DNA of 64,000 nt from Litoreibacter halocynthiae (GTDB lineage: Bacteria > Pseudomonadota > Alphaproteobacteria > Rhodobacterales > Rhodobacteraceae). The stretch covers positions 1,240,001 to 1,304,000 of the forward strand of contig NZ_SOBH01000001.1 in NCBI RefSeq assembly GCF_004365635.1, given 5' to 3'. Under the pieces are notes generated by a model that searched no databases, was not told the DNA's origin, and saw nothing but the letters and a program-made list of their open reading frames with translations. The translations under genes were made by a program, and so were the position numbers. Numbering within the stretch: the stretch's first letter is position 1; every line of letters begins with the position of its first letter. Positions 35,009-43,043 of this stretch are shown here, piece by piece.

Positions 35009-37666
35009 TCAGGCCAGCCGTGGGTTCGGCTTGGCGCCGTCGATGTCGTATTTCTTGAGCGCTGCTTCCAGGTCTTTCTTGGTCACGTTGCCCGCTTTGT
35101 AGAGGTCCACCATCGCCGCCGCGGCGATGTGATTTGCATCCACCTCGAAGAAGCGGCGGAGATTGACCCGGCTGTCGGAGCGGCCAAAGCCGTCCGTGCC
35201 AAGCACGGTGTAGGACCCCGGCACAAAGGCGCGGATTTGTTCGGCGTAGTTCTTCATATAATCCGTCGCCGCGATAATCGGGCCTTTGGCCTTGCTCAAA
35301 GCTTGGGTTACATAAGGCACTTGTTCGTCCATCAACGGGTTCAGCCGGTTGTGGCGCGCCGCGTCTTGGCCGTCGCGGGCCAACTCGTTGAACGAGGTGG
35401 CCGACCAGATGTCGGAAGTGACGCCAAAGTCGTCTTTCAACATCTTCGCCGCCTCGATGGCCTGTACCAGAATGGTGCCGGAGCCCATCAAATTGACGTG
35501 CTTCTTGCCCGGCTTCTTGGTCTCGGTCATGCGGTAGAGACCGCGCAGGATCCCCTCCTCCGCCCCCATCGGCATATCAGGGTGGCTGTAGTTCTCGTTC
35601 ATCAGGGTGATGTAGAAGGTGATGTCCTCCTGATCGACGAACATCCGTTGCAGGCCGTTATGGATAATCACCGCGACCTCGTAGCTGAAGGTCGGGTCAT
35701 AGGTGACGCAGTTCGGGATGGTGCCGGCCAGAATGTGGCTGTGGCCATCCTCGTGCTGCAAACCCTCGCCGTTCAGCGTGGTCCGGCCCGCCGTGGCCCC
35801 CAAAAGGAAGCCCCGCGCGCGGCTGTCGCCTGCGGCCCATGCCAGATCGCCCACGCGTTGGTGACCGAACATTGAGTAGTAGATGTAGAACGGGATCATC
35901 GGAACGCCGTGGTTGGAATACGACGTCGCCGCCGCGATCCAGTCAGCCATCGCCCCCGCCTCGTTGATGCCTTCCTGCAGGACCTGACCGTCGGTCGTTT
36001 CCTTGTAGAACATCATCTGGTCGGCATCTTCAGGCGTGTAGTTCTGCCCCAGCGGGTTATAAATCCCCGCCGAGCGGAACAGCCCCTCCATGCCGAACGT
36101 GCGCGACTCGTCCGGCACAATCGGCACCACGAACTTGCCGATGGTCTTGTCGCGCAGCAGCGTCGTCAGAATGCGCACATAGGCCATGGTGGTAGAGATT
36201 TCGCGATCACCCGTGCCTTTCAATTGCGCCTCGAACTTTGTCAAAGGCGGAATTTCCAGCTTCGGCGCATCACGCCAGTCGCGTTTCGGGAACTCCCCGC
36301 CAAGTGCCGAACGACGGTCCGCCAGATAGGCTTTTTGCGAGTTGTTCAACGCCACAAACGGCGCTTTGGGCAGATCCTCGTCCGAGACGGGGATATCGAA
36401 CCGGTCGCGGAATTCGCGCAACTGGTTGTCAGCGAACTTCTTGGCGGAGTGGGTGATGTTTTGCCCCTCGCCCGCTGTGCCCATGCCGTAGCCTTTGACC
36501 GTTTTGATCAACAGACAAGTCGGCTGGCCCTTGGTGTCGCTGGCGGTCTTGAACGCGGTGTAGACCTTCTGCGGATCATGCCCGCCCCGACGCAGCGCCC
36601 AGATTTGCTCGTCGCTCCAATCGGCCACCAAGGCAGCGGTCTCGGGGTACTTGCCGAAGAAATGCTTGCGGATATAGGCACCGTCTTTCGACTTGAAGGT
36701 CTGGTAGTCGCCGTCGACGGTCTCGTCCATCAACTGCTTGAGACGTCCGGTGTGGTCATTTTCCAGCAACTCGTCCCAGCCTTTGCCCCAGAGCAGCTTG
36801 ATCACGTTCCAACCGGCCCCGCGGAAGTCGCCTTCCAGTTCTTGCACGATCTTGCCGTTGCCGCGCACAGGTCCGTCAAGGCGTTGCAGGTTGCAATTGA
36901 CCACGAAGATCAAGTTGTCCAAGCCTTCGCGCGCCGCCAGATCAATCGCGCCGCGGCTTTCCGGCTCGTCCATCTCGCCATCGCCCAAGAACGCCCAGAC
37001 CTTGCGGTCGCCCATGTCGATATGGCCGCGGTTGTGCATGTATTTCATGAACCGCGCCTGATAGATCGCCATCAGCGGGCCAAGACCCATCGAGACGGTC
37101 GGGAACTGCCAGTAATCCGGCATCAACCACGGATGCGGATAGGACGACAGGCCGCCGCCATCCACTTCGGAGCGGAAGCTCTCGAGCTGCTCTTCGCTGA
37201 TCCGGCCTTCCATGAAGGAGCGCGCGTAGATGCCCGGGATCACGTGGCCCTGGAAGAACACCAGATCGCCGCCATGGATCGCGGATTTGGAACGCCAGAA
37301 GTGGTTCAGCCCAATGTCATACATCACCGCCGAGGAGGCAAACGACGCGATATGCCCGCCATACTCGCTGCTTTCCTTGTTGCGGCGTACCACCGTCGCC
37401 ATCGCGTTCCAGCGGTTGATCGTGCGGATGCGCCATTCCATGTCCAGATCGCCCGGCACGGCCAGCTCGTCATCGGCCGGAATGGTATTCTGGTACGGCG
37501 TCGTGGCGGAAAACGGCAGCGTAGCTCCTGCGGCGCGGGCTTGTTGAACAGCCTTGTCCAGCAGGTAATGGGCACGGTTTGCGCCATCCTTTTCGATCAC
37601 GTCCTGAATGGCTTCCTGCCATTCCTGACTCTCGATCGGATCAATGTCGGTGTTCTGGATTGTCAT
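35009..37666 (-). CDS. aceE: Pyruvate dehydrogenase E1, homodimeric type
   Basis: 885 residues, the usual length for the homodimeric E1. The thiamine diphosphate motif is GDGEMDEPESRG ending in VVNCNLQRLDGP. The N-terminal residues (ESQEWQEAIQDVI) match the family start and bind E2. It decarboxylates pyruvate and reductively acetylates lipoate. The ATG at 37666 follows CGGAGATACAG. The frame stays open upstream to 37810 and encodes a second copy of the peptide NTDIDPI just before the start, described separately. This form of E1 replaces the heterotetrameric PdhAB common in other alphaproteobacteria. Confidence 0.95.
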   Translation of the reverse strand: MTIQNTDIDPIESQEWQEAIQDVIEKDGANRAHYLLDKAVQQARAAGATLPFSATTPYQNTIPADDELAVPGDLDMEWRIRTINRWNAMATVVRRNKESSEYGGHIASFASSAVMYDIGLNHFWRSKSAIHGGDLVFFQGHVIPGIYARSFMEGRISEEQLESFRSEVDGGGLSSYPHPWLMPDYWQFPTVSMGLGPLMAIYQARFMKYMHNRGHIDMGDRKVWAFLGDGEMDEPESRGAIDLAAREGLDNLIFVVNCNLQRLDGPVRGNGKIVQELEGDFRGAGWNVIKLLWGKGWDELLENDHTGRLKQLMDETVDGDYQTFKSKDGAYIRKHFFGKYPETAALVADWSDEQIWALRRGGHDPQKVYTAFKTASDTKGQPTCLLIKTVKGYGMGTAGEGQNITHSAKKFADNQLREFRDRFDIPVSDEDLPKAPFVALNNSQKAYLADRRSALGGEFPKRDWRDAPKLEIPPLTKFEAQLKGTGDREISTTMAYVRILTTLLRDKTIGKFVVPIVPDESRTFGMEGLFRSAGIYNPLGQNYTPEDADQMMFYKETTDGQVLQEGINEAGAMADWIAAATSYSNHGVPMIPFYIYYSMFGHQRVGDLAWAAGDSRARGFLLGATAGRTTLNGEGLQHEDGHSHILAGTIPNCVTYDPTFSYEVAVIIHNGLQRMFVDQEDITFYITLMNENYSHPDMPMGAEEGILRGLYRMTETKKPGKKHVNLMGSGTILVQAIEAAKMLKDDFGVTSDIWSATSFNELARDGQDAARHNRLNPLMDEQVPYVTQALSKAKGPIIAATDYMKNYAEQIRAFVPGSYTVLGTDGFGRSDSRVNLRRFFEVDANHIAAAAMVDLYKAGNVTKKDLEAALKKYDIDGAKPNPRLA

Positions 37667-38174
37667 TCTGTATCTCCGATAGACGCTTGGAATTGGGTCA
37701 ATGTCAGTATTCAGACGCGAACCGCATGGCGTCTGATTTTGAGTCAAAAAAGCCGGGTCACATCCCCGGCCTGTTGAAAAAATACGTGTTAAAGCGGAGG
37801 CCCACCTCACAATCTGGCAACGGGGCGATAGCTTTCTGGTTTACTGTGGGGCTGACGCTGCGGCATGCAGGATAGGCCCTGAAGGTAGTGTCGCCACATG
37901 TGGCACGAGGACCGACCTCACCAGATTGGCTTGAGAATGGGTAAATCATTTTTCCTCCGGTTTACCTACGATACCTATTACTGGGGGCGCGCCAACCGGA
38001 TTCTTTTGTCCCGATCATATATGTCTCCGCCAACCAGAGCCCTAACGAACACAATCAAGCTGCCCTTGGGGCATGCCATGCTTCGCTGCTTGTATTTCGA
38101 AACAAAGAAATTGTTTATCAAAATAAACGCGAAGGTATCTTTGCAAGAGGCGTAGTCTCCCCCACTGGATGTCC
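37667..38174. promoter_or_regulatory. aceE upstream region, 508 bases without a convincing gene
   Basis: Contains, from aceE outward: a second in-frame NTDIDPI-coding stretch (around 37695-37716), the terminator-like hairpin at 37746-37770, and a perfect 12-base palindrome GCCACATGTGGC at 37893-37904 that may be an operator. The stretch near 38030-38160 is AT-rich and adjoins the LysR gene's 3' end. An 85-codon frame on the + strand at 37898-38155 has no recognisable family or ribosome binding site and I do not call it. Confidence 0.45.
37746..37770 (-). terminator. Intrinsic terminator/attenuator in the aceE leader
   Basis: Read on the - strand, GCCGGG, loop GATGTGA, CCCGGC is followed directly by six T (T-run at 37751-37746). 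This is a textbook Rho-independent terminator pointing at aceE, about 80-100 bases upstream of its start codon. It either ends a short upstream transcript or attenuates aceE. Confidence 0.65.
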
Positions 38175-39107
38175 CTAGCGTGGCAATTGTTCCGGCAACT
38201 TTGTTTTCTTGATCACACTGCTGATGCGGTCGAAAACAAACTCCATAAACAGGCGGGTTTTAGGGTCTTGGTGGCGGCGATGGGTAAACAGGCACGCCAT
38301 CTGGATCGCTTCGGGCGGTGTCTCTTCGCCCACCACGACCAATTCGCCCGACTTTAAATACTCGGCCACTTCGAAAACAGGCTTCAGCGTGATGCCCTGC
38401 CCCGCCAATGCCCAATCCACCAAAATGTCACCATCGTCACATTCGTAATGCCCCGTTGCGCGATACCGTTTCGGGCCATCCTTGGTCATCAAAGGCCACT
38501 GAAATTCGGCCGCGCCGGGAAAGCGCAGGTTCAGGCATTCATGCCTGTCCTTGACGATCTCGTCGCCTGACCGAGGATGTCCGCGTTTCTCGATATAGTG
38601 TGGCGAGGCACACAACACGCGTTGAACGTCCGCGATTTTCTTGATGCGAAGGGTGCTGTCTTCGGGCTGCCCTAGGAAATAGGCAAGGTCCAACCCTTCC
38701 GTAGTCAGGTCCACCGTTCTGTCCGTCAACCTTAGCCGCACGTTTACTTCGGGATACTCGGCCAAAAAGGCCGGTACTTGTGGCGCGATCAGCCGTCGGC
38801 CAACCCCCAAAGGGGCCGCCACATAAAGCGAGCCGCGCGGGTAATCGGTGATGTCGACCACTTGCGCTTCCGCAGCTTCGACGGATTCCAATACGGTACA
38901 CGCCCCGCCATAGAACACTTTGCCTTGCTCTGTCGGGGCCAGATTTCGTGTGGTCCGCTGGAACAGTCGTACACCCAGATGTTGCTCCAATTGCGATATC
39001 CGCGAGGACGTCACCGCAGGCGAAATGCGCAAATCTCGACCGGCAGCAGACATGCTGCCTAACTCGTAGACACGGACAAAAGTGCGGATATTATCTAGAT
39101 AGGACAT
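38175..39107 (-). CDS. LysR-family transcriptional regulator
   Basis: 310 residues. N-terminal helix-turn-helix: FVRVYELGSMSAAGRDLRIS then SRISQLEQHLGVRLFQRTTR. The C-terminal part is a LysR substrate-binding fold. I start it at the ATG at 39107 (MSYLDNIRTF), the normal position for this family. It is divergent from puuD with 99 bases between starts, so a role in urate-responsive control of puuD is a natural inference. The aceE operon is on the same strand, but its start lies 509 bases downstream of this gene's stop, with a terminator-like hairpin between. Confidence 0.85.
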   Translation of the reverse strand: MSYLDNIRTFVRVYELGSMSAAGRDLRISPAVTSSRISQLEQHLGVRLFQRTTRNLAPTEQGKVFYGGACTVLESVEAAEAQVVDITDYPRGSLYVAAPLGVGRRLIAPQVPAFLAEYPEVNVRLRLTDRTVDLTTEGLDLAYFLGQPEDSTLRIKKIADVQRVLCASPHYIEKRGHPRSGDEIVKDRHECLNLRFPGAAEFQWPLMTKDGPKRYRATGHYECDDGDILVDWALAGQGITLKPVFEVAEYLKSGELVVVGEETPPEAIQMACLFTHRRHQDPKTRLFMEFVFDRISSVIKKTKLPEQLPR

Positions 39108-39138
39108 TGTTTTGTTTTTTTTGATGCTGCTTGGTGTT

Positions 39139-39152
39139 TTGTAACAATACAA
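39139..39152. promoter_or_regulatory. Candidate LysR box between the LysR gene and puuD
   Basis: TTGT (39139-39142), six bases, ACAA (39149-39152) is an inverted repeat containing a T-N11-A spacing, the minimal LysR box pattern, in the middle of the divergent intergenic region. The first nine bases (TTGTAACAA) are also a palindrome. Chance occurrence is possible. Confidence 0.35.
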
Positions 39153-39206
39153 GAATAACGCAGTGACGACTAGTGTGTGATTGAACTCGAATCTTGGGAG
39201 CTTGCT

Positions 39207-40442
39207 ATGTACGACCTGGCTATCATGTGGGACTGGATCGCTTTTTCGGTCCGCTGGCTACACCTTATCACCGCAATGGCGTGGATCGGTGCATCCTTCT
39301 ATTTCATCGCCCTCGATCTGGGCTTGCGCAAAGCCCCTAACATGCCCGCAGGTGCGCATGGCGAAGAATGGCAGGTGCATGGCGGCGGGTTCTACCACAT
39401 CCAGAAATATCTGGTCGCCCCCGAGAACATGCCGGAGCATCTGATCTGGCACAAATGGCAAAGCTACATCACCTGGGTCTCAGGTGCAGCCATGCTAATG
39501 ATCGTCTACTGGGTCGGCGGCGAGCTGTATCTTCTTGACCCTACCAAAGCCGAATTAAGCTTGTGGCAAGGTATCCTGATCTCCGGCGGTTCCCTGACCA
39601 TCGGCTGGCTGGCCTACGACTTCATGTGCAAATCCAAGCTGAGCGAGCAACCTACCCTGCTGATGCTGCTTCTATTCGTGATCCTTGTGGTGATGTCTTG
39701 GGGGTATAACCAGATCTTCACCGGCCGCGCCGCCCTGCTGCATCTGGGCGCGTTCACCGCGACGATCATGACCGCGAACGTGTTCTTCCAGATCATGCCG
39801 AACCAACGCATCGTCGTGGCCGACCTTAAGGCAGGCCGTACACCGGACGCCAAGTATGGCAAGATCGCCAAAGTGCGCTCCACTCATAACAACTACCTGA
39901 CCTTGCCGGTCGTGTTCCTTATGCTGTCCAACCACTACCCGCTGGCTTTCGGCACGCAATATGCGTGGATCATCGCCAGCCTGATCTTCCTGACGGGCGT
40001 CACTATCCGTCACTACTTCAACACCATGCACTCCACCGGCAAAGGTCCGAACTGGACATGGGGCGTGACAGTTGTGTTGATGATCGTGATCGCGTGGCTG
40101 TCCACCGTGCGCACGGGCGAAACATGGGAGGAAGCCGAAGCCCGTCCTCTGACCGCCTATGAGGAAAAATTCGCCTCCGCCGCTTCGTTCGAAGACGCTT
40201 ACGACACCGTCGTTGGAAACTGCTCGATGTGCCATGCACGCGAGCCCGTTTGGGATGGTATGCTGTGGGCGCCCAAAGGTGTTTATCTTGAAACCAAAGG
40301 CGACGTTGCGCGGCACGCAAGCGAGATTTACCTTCACGCAGGTGTCAGCCATGCCATGCCGCCGCCCAATGCTGTCCAAATGGATCTGGAGGCCCGCGCT
40401 ACCATCATCGACTGGGTGCGCGAAGTCCGCACTGGCGGCTAG
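39207..40442 (+). CDS. puuD: Urate hydroxylase PuuD, membrane-bound with C-terminal cytochrome c domain
   Basis: 411 residues. About eight membrane segments (starting WIAFSVRWLHLITAMAWIG) form the PuuD domain, followed by a periplasmic class I cytochrome c domain with CSMCH (Cys339, Cys342, His343) and a likely Met ligand in HAMPPPN. PuuD oxidises urate to 5-hydroxyisourate, passing electrons to the respiratory chain instead of making H2O2. The ATG at 39207 has TGGGAG upstream and is preferred to an earlier in-frame start at 39177. No allantoin-pathway genes follow directly. Confidence 0.88.
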   Translation: MYDLAIMWDWIAFSVRWLHLITAMAWIGASFYFIALDLGLRKAPNMPAGAHGEEWQVHGGGFYHIQKYLVAPENMPEHLIWHKWQSYITWVSGAAMLMIVYWVGGELYLLDPTKAELSLWQGILISGGSLTIGWLAYDFMCKSKLSEQPTLLMLLLFVILVVMSWGYNQIFTGRAALLHLGAFTATIMTANVFFQIMPNQRIVVADLKAGRTPDAKYGKIAKVRSTHNNYLTLPVVFLMLSNHYPLAFGTQYAWIIASLIFLTGVTIRHYFNTMHSTGKGPNWTWGVTVVLMIVIAWLSTVRTGETWEEAEARPLTAYEEKFASAASFEDAYDTVVGNCSMCHAREPVWDGMLWAPKGVYLETKGDVARHASEIYLHAGVSHAMPPPNAVQMDLEARATIIDWVREVRTGG

Positions 40443-40814
40443 ACAGTCACTCTCATTTGCTTCGTAACTTACTGATATTATAGTATTACTACACCTAAAC
40501 GTGTTCTTTGGATACTCTATGAGCATCTATCAACCCGTCCTGATAGATGAGTTTAAGTCACGCTGCCTTGGAAATATTTACTGTAAAGCATGCGTGCAGT
40601 CTCAAAAACCCGAGTGACACTCGCATAAAGCAAAGTCGCTTGCTGCAACCCCTCGGACATCTTGTTGCAGTTCACTGCGCTGGAGCCGATGACTGCTAAT
40701 CAAGCCCTTTGAGCCCCATATACCAACAACTTGTGCCGATAATTCGGGATGGCCGAGTGAAAGCCCTTTAAGTAATCCCCAGCACCGCCGCCGTTGCCGC
40801 GGTGCCGGAACTTT
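40443..40814. other. Intergenic stretch with three inverted repeats, no gene seen
   Basis: 372 bases between convergent puuD and the carboxymuconolactone-decarboxylase-like gene. CATCTATCA (40524-40532) pairs perfectly with TGATAGATG (40541-40549) and may end puuD transcripts. CTGCAAC (40643-40649) is mirrored by GTTGCAG (40664-40670). GCACCGC (40782-40788) pairs with GCGGTGC (40799-40805) just beyond the stop of the - strand gene and may end that operon. None is followed by a T-run. Frames here are short and show no family. Confidence 0.4.
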
Positions 40815-41132
40815 CTAATCCTTATCGGTTACGTCCGATATCCAAGTACCGGCAGCAACAGCACGCGGCAGACCCAGAGGACCAATCGCAAGGAGCGCGA
40901 CCTGGTGCAGGTCCTCTTTCGCAATCCCTTCCGCGACGCCGCGACGGGCATGCGAATGGACAGCGCCTTCGGAAACTGCTCCGATGGCCAGCGCAAGCTT
41001 GATCAAGCGGCGCTCGCGTTCCGTCAAACCGCCTGCGTTGGCGGTCGCGGCCCCCAGTTCGGCATACGCCGCCCAGATGGACGGGTAATTCTTGGCCAGA
41101 TCACCGGCGGCACCGGGCAATTCTTTGTTCAT
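40815..41132 (-). CDS. Carboxymuconolactone decarboxylase/AhpD-like protein
   Basis: 105 residues of the CMD family: LTERERRLIKLALAIGA then SEGAVHSHARRGVAEG. The AhpD-type CxxC pair is absent and replaced by an E-x6-H type arrangement, so it is not a thiol peroxidase partner. I start it at the ATG at 41132, which follows AAAGGAAG closely. It is the last gene of a - strand run torA-moeA-DUF2478-CMD; its job there is unknown. Confidence 0.75.
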   Translation of the reverse strand: MNKELPGAAGDLAKNYPSIWAAYAELGAATANAGGLTERERRLIKLALAIGAVSEGAVHSHARRGVAEGIAKEDLHQVALLAIGPLGLPRAVAAGTWISDVTDKD

Positions 41133-41174
41133 ATTACTTCCTTTCAACGGGTTATGTGGTTCTCTTAAATCAGA

Positions 41175-41702
41175 TCAAGCCGCATTGCGGGCCTGCTGAA
41201 CCGTCGCGAGCCAATGTAGAATAGCGGCGTCATCCATCGGCAGATCACAAGCCGCGTCTCCGCCAAATTCTGACCAGCCTTGGGCATAGGTGGGCCGGAC
41301 CGCAGTCAGTACCGGTATATCAAGCGCAATGGCCTTGACCATCAGGTCACGAAACCCGCGCCCCTCGCTTTCGCCACGACCAAAACGGTTCAGGATCAGC
41401 AGGTCGGCCCCCTGCTCCAGCTCGCGCTCGAGAAACGCGGAGCATTCCGCCAGCGCGCCCGGATGCAAGCGGCAGCCGTGTGAGCCGTTGCCCAATGGTT
41501 GCGAAATGCGGAAGGTCCGGTTTGAGCCAAGCGTGGTCAGGTCCATGTCGGCGCAGTGACATTCACCACCCTCGGCCCCGCGGGTTTGCACCGCGCCGCG
41601 GATGCGCAGGCCGCTGGCCGTCAGGGTTTGGGAAATATTATCCAGAAACCCGTCGATATCACCGTACTCGAAGCGGATGGCAGCAAGGGGGGAAAGGCTC
41701 AT
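41175..41702 (-). CDS. DUF2478 protein
   Basis: 175 residues of the DUF2478 family, which has an NTPase-like P-loop relative fold and is commonly found beside molybdenum genes. Matching pieces are SQPLGNGSHGCRLHPGALAE and DLLILNRFGRGESEGRG. The N-terminal P-loop is weak or missing here. The start overlaps the moeA stop by four bases (ATGA read on the - strand), so it is coupled to molybdenum cofactor synthesis. The biochemical role of the family is not established; a part in molybdenum supply or cofactor insertion is inferred from context. Confidence 0.7.
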   Translation of the reverse strand: MSLSPLAAIRFEYGDIDGFLDNISQTLTASGLRIRGAVQTRGAEGGECHCADMDLTTLGSNRTFRISQPLGNGSHGCRLHPGALAECSAFLERELEQGADLLILNRFGRGESEGRGFRDLMVKAIALDIPVLTAVRPTYAQGWSEFGGDAACDLPMDDAAILHWLATVQQARNAA

Positions 41703-42970
41703 GATACATCTCCATTATGGCAAAACGGGCGCCAGAACAGCCGCGCGCCTGTCGTGATTTCAGTGGTCCCGGCAGGGACGATGGCAAGACCGTCCGCCGT
41801 GCCAAGAGGCAACAGCGTGGCCGAGACGCTTTGGCCCAGTCGTTGCAGGACAGGCAGGCCCTGTTCATCATAGGCGACCAGGCGCACCGGAAAGACCTCG
41901 GCGCGGCCCGGCTTGCGGGTCCAGTCAAATCCGGCGACGGCGGGGACTGGTGCAAACGGTTTGGCCTCGATGCCCATCAGGCGCATGATCTGGGGCAGCA
42001 CGAACATATGGAAGCCCACATGCACGGCGAACGGGTTGCCCGGAAGGCCGGTGAAGGCGGCGCTTCCCAAGGTGCCGAACATGACCGGCTTGCCGGGTTT
42101 CAGCTCCACGCGCCAGCCATGAACCGTGCCACCTGCGGCAGTCAGAGCGTCGCGGATGTGGTCCTTGCCGCCCATGGATACGGCGCCGGATGACAGGATC
42201 AGGTCGTAGTGCTCGCAGATGCCGTCAAGCGCGGCGGCGGTAGCGGCGGCATCGTCGGGGAGGATACCCAGATCGGTGGTTTCTGTACCCGCCTGCTGGG
42301 CCAAAGCCAGCAACATCGGGCGGTTGGCGTCGGGGATTTGCCCAAGCGTGCGGACCCCGCTGCGCAACTCGTCTCCGGTGGAAAAAACCGCGACGCGCGG
42401 GCGGCGGGTGACGTTGATCCGCTCGATGCCATTGGCGGCCAGCAGGCCGATGTGATGCGCGGCAATGCGGGTGCCAGCGAGCAGAAGTTGCTGCCCCGCG
42501 GCCTGATCGCTGCCCGCACGGCGGATGTTGTCGCCCAAGGCGGGGGCGCGTTCGATATGAACCTTGTGGGTCTTGTCGACGCAAGCCTCGATCATCACGA
42601 CGGCATCTGCCCCTGCGGGCAAAGGCGCACCGGTGAAAATACGCAGTGCTGTGCCTTCGGGAAGCGTGATTGGGGCGTCTCCGGCAGCGACGGTGCCAGC
42701 AATTGGCAGGCAACAGCGGCCTTCCAGATCAGCGACACGCACGGCGAAGCCGTCCATGGCGGAGTTGTCGAAGAACGGCATCGCCTCGGGAGCAGCAACG
42801 GCTTTGGCGGTGGTCCGGCCAAGTGCATCTGCGAGGGAAACGGAGCGGGTGTCGGTGATCGGTGCTACCTGCGCAAGTGCGCGGTCCAGCGCGTCCGGGA
42901 CGCTCATCATATCGGCGGAGTGCGAGAGGCTGTCGCAGCCGCATCCACCAGTAACGCGAGCCATGTGCAT
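41699..42970 (-). CDS. moeA: Molybdopterin molybdenumtransferase MoeA
   Basis: 423 residues. Domain III shows the molybdate-insertion signature: SSGAVSMGGKDH, then KPGKPVMFGTL and FTGLPGNPFA. The N-terminal FDNSAMDGFAVR is also diagnostic. It inserts molybdate into adenylylated molybdopterin. The N-terminus has an extension with GGCGC. Two adjacent ATGs (42970 and 42964) are possible starts. It lies 73 bases downstream of torA, so cofactor maturation is co-expressed with the enzyme that needs it. Confidence 0.9.
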   Translation of the reverse strand: MHMARVTGGCGCDSLSHSADMMSVPDALDRALAQVAPITDTRSVSLADALGRTTAKAVAAPEAMPFFDNSAMDGFAVRVADLEGRCCLPIAGTVAAGDAPITLPEGTALRIFTGAPLPAGADAVVMIEACVDKTHKVHIERAPALGDNIRRAGSDQAAGQQLLLAGTRIAAHHIGLLAANGIERINVTRRPRVAVFSTGDELRSGVRTLGQIPDANRPMLLALAQQAGTETTDLGILPDDAAATAAALDGICEHYDLILSSGAVSMGGKDHIRDALTAAGGTVHGWRVELKPGKPVMFGTLGSAAFTGLPGNPFAVHVGFHMFVLPQIMRLMGIEAKPFAPVPAVAGFDWTRKPGRAEVFPVRLVAYDEQGLPVLQRLGQSVSATLLPLGTADGLAIVPAGTTEITTGARLFWRPFCHNGDVS

Positions 42971-43003
42971 CTGCCGTGTCCTTTGGTTTTGGTGAGGGAA
43001 GGA

Positions 43004-43020
43004 GGCCGGATTATCCGGCC
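43004..43020. other. Hairpin between torA and moeA
   Basis: GGCCGGA (43004-43010), loop TTA, TCCGGCC (43014-43020). On the + strand it is followed by CCCTTG and six T, so it is a good terminator against antisense reading toward torA. On the - strand it may process or partly terminate the torA message before moeA. Confidence 0.5.
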
Positions 43021-43043
43021 CCCTTGTTTTTTCGTGGTTGCGC

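Noticed and set aside
35909..37777. Very long open frame on the + strand opposite aceE (about 620 codons)
   Set aside because: AceE on the other strand has full family motifs. The long antisense frame is a by-product of high GC and codon bias, with no recognisable domain.
37898..38155. 85-codon frame on the + strand between aceE and the LysR gene
   Set aside because: No family, no good ribosome binding site, and composition unlike the neighbouring genes.
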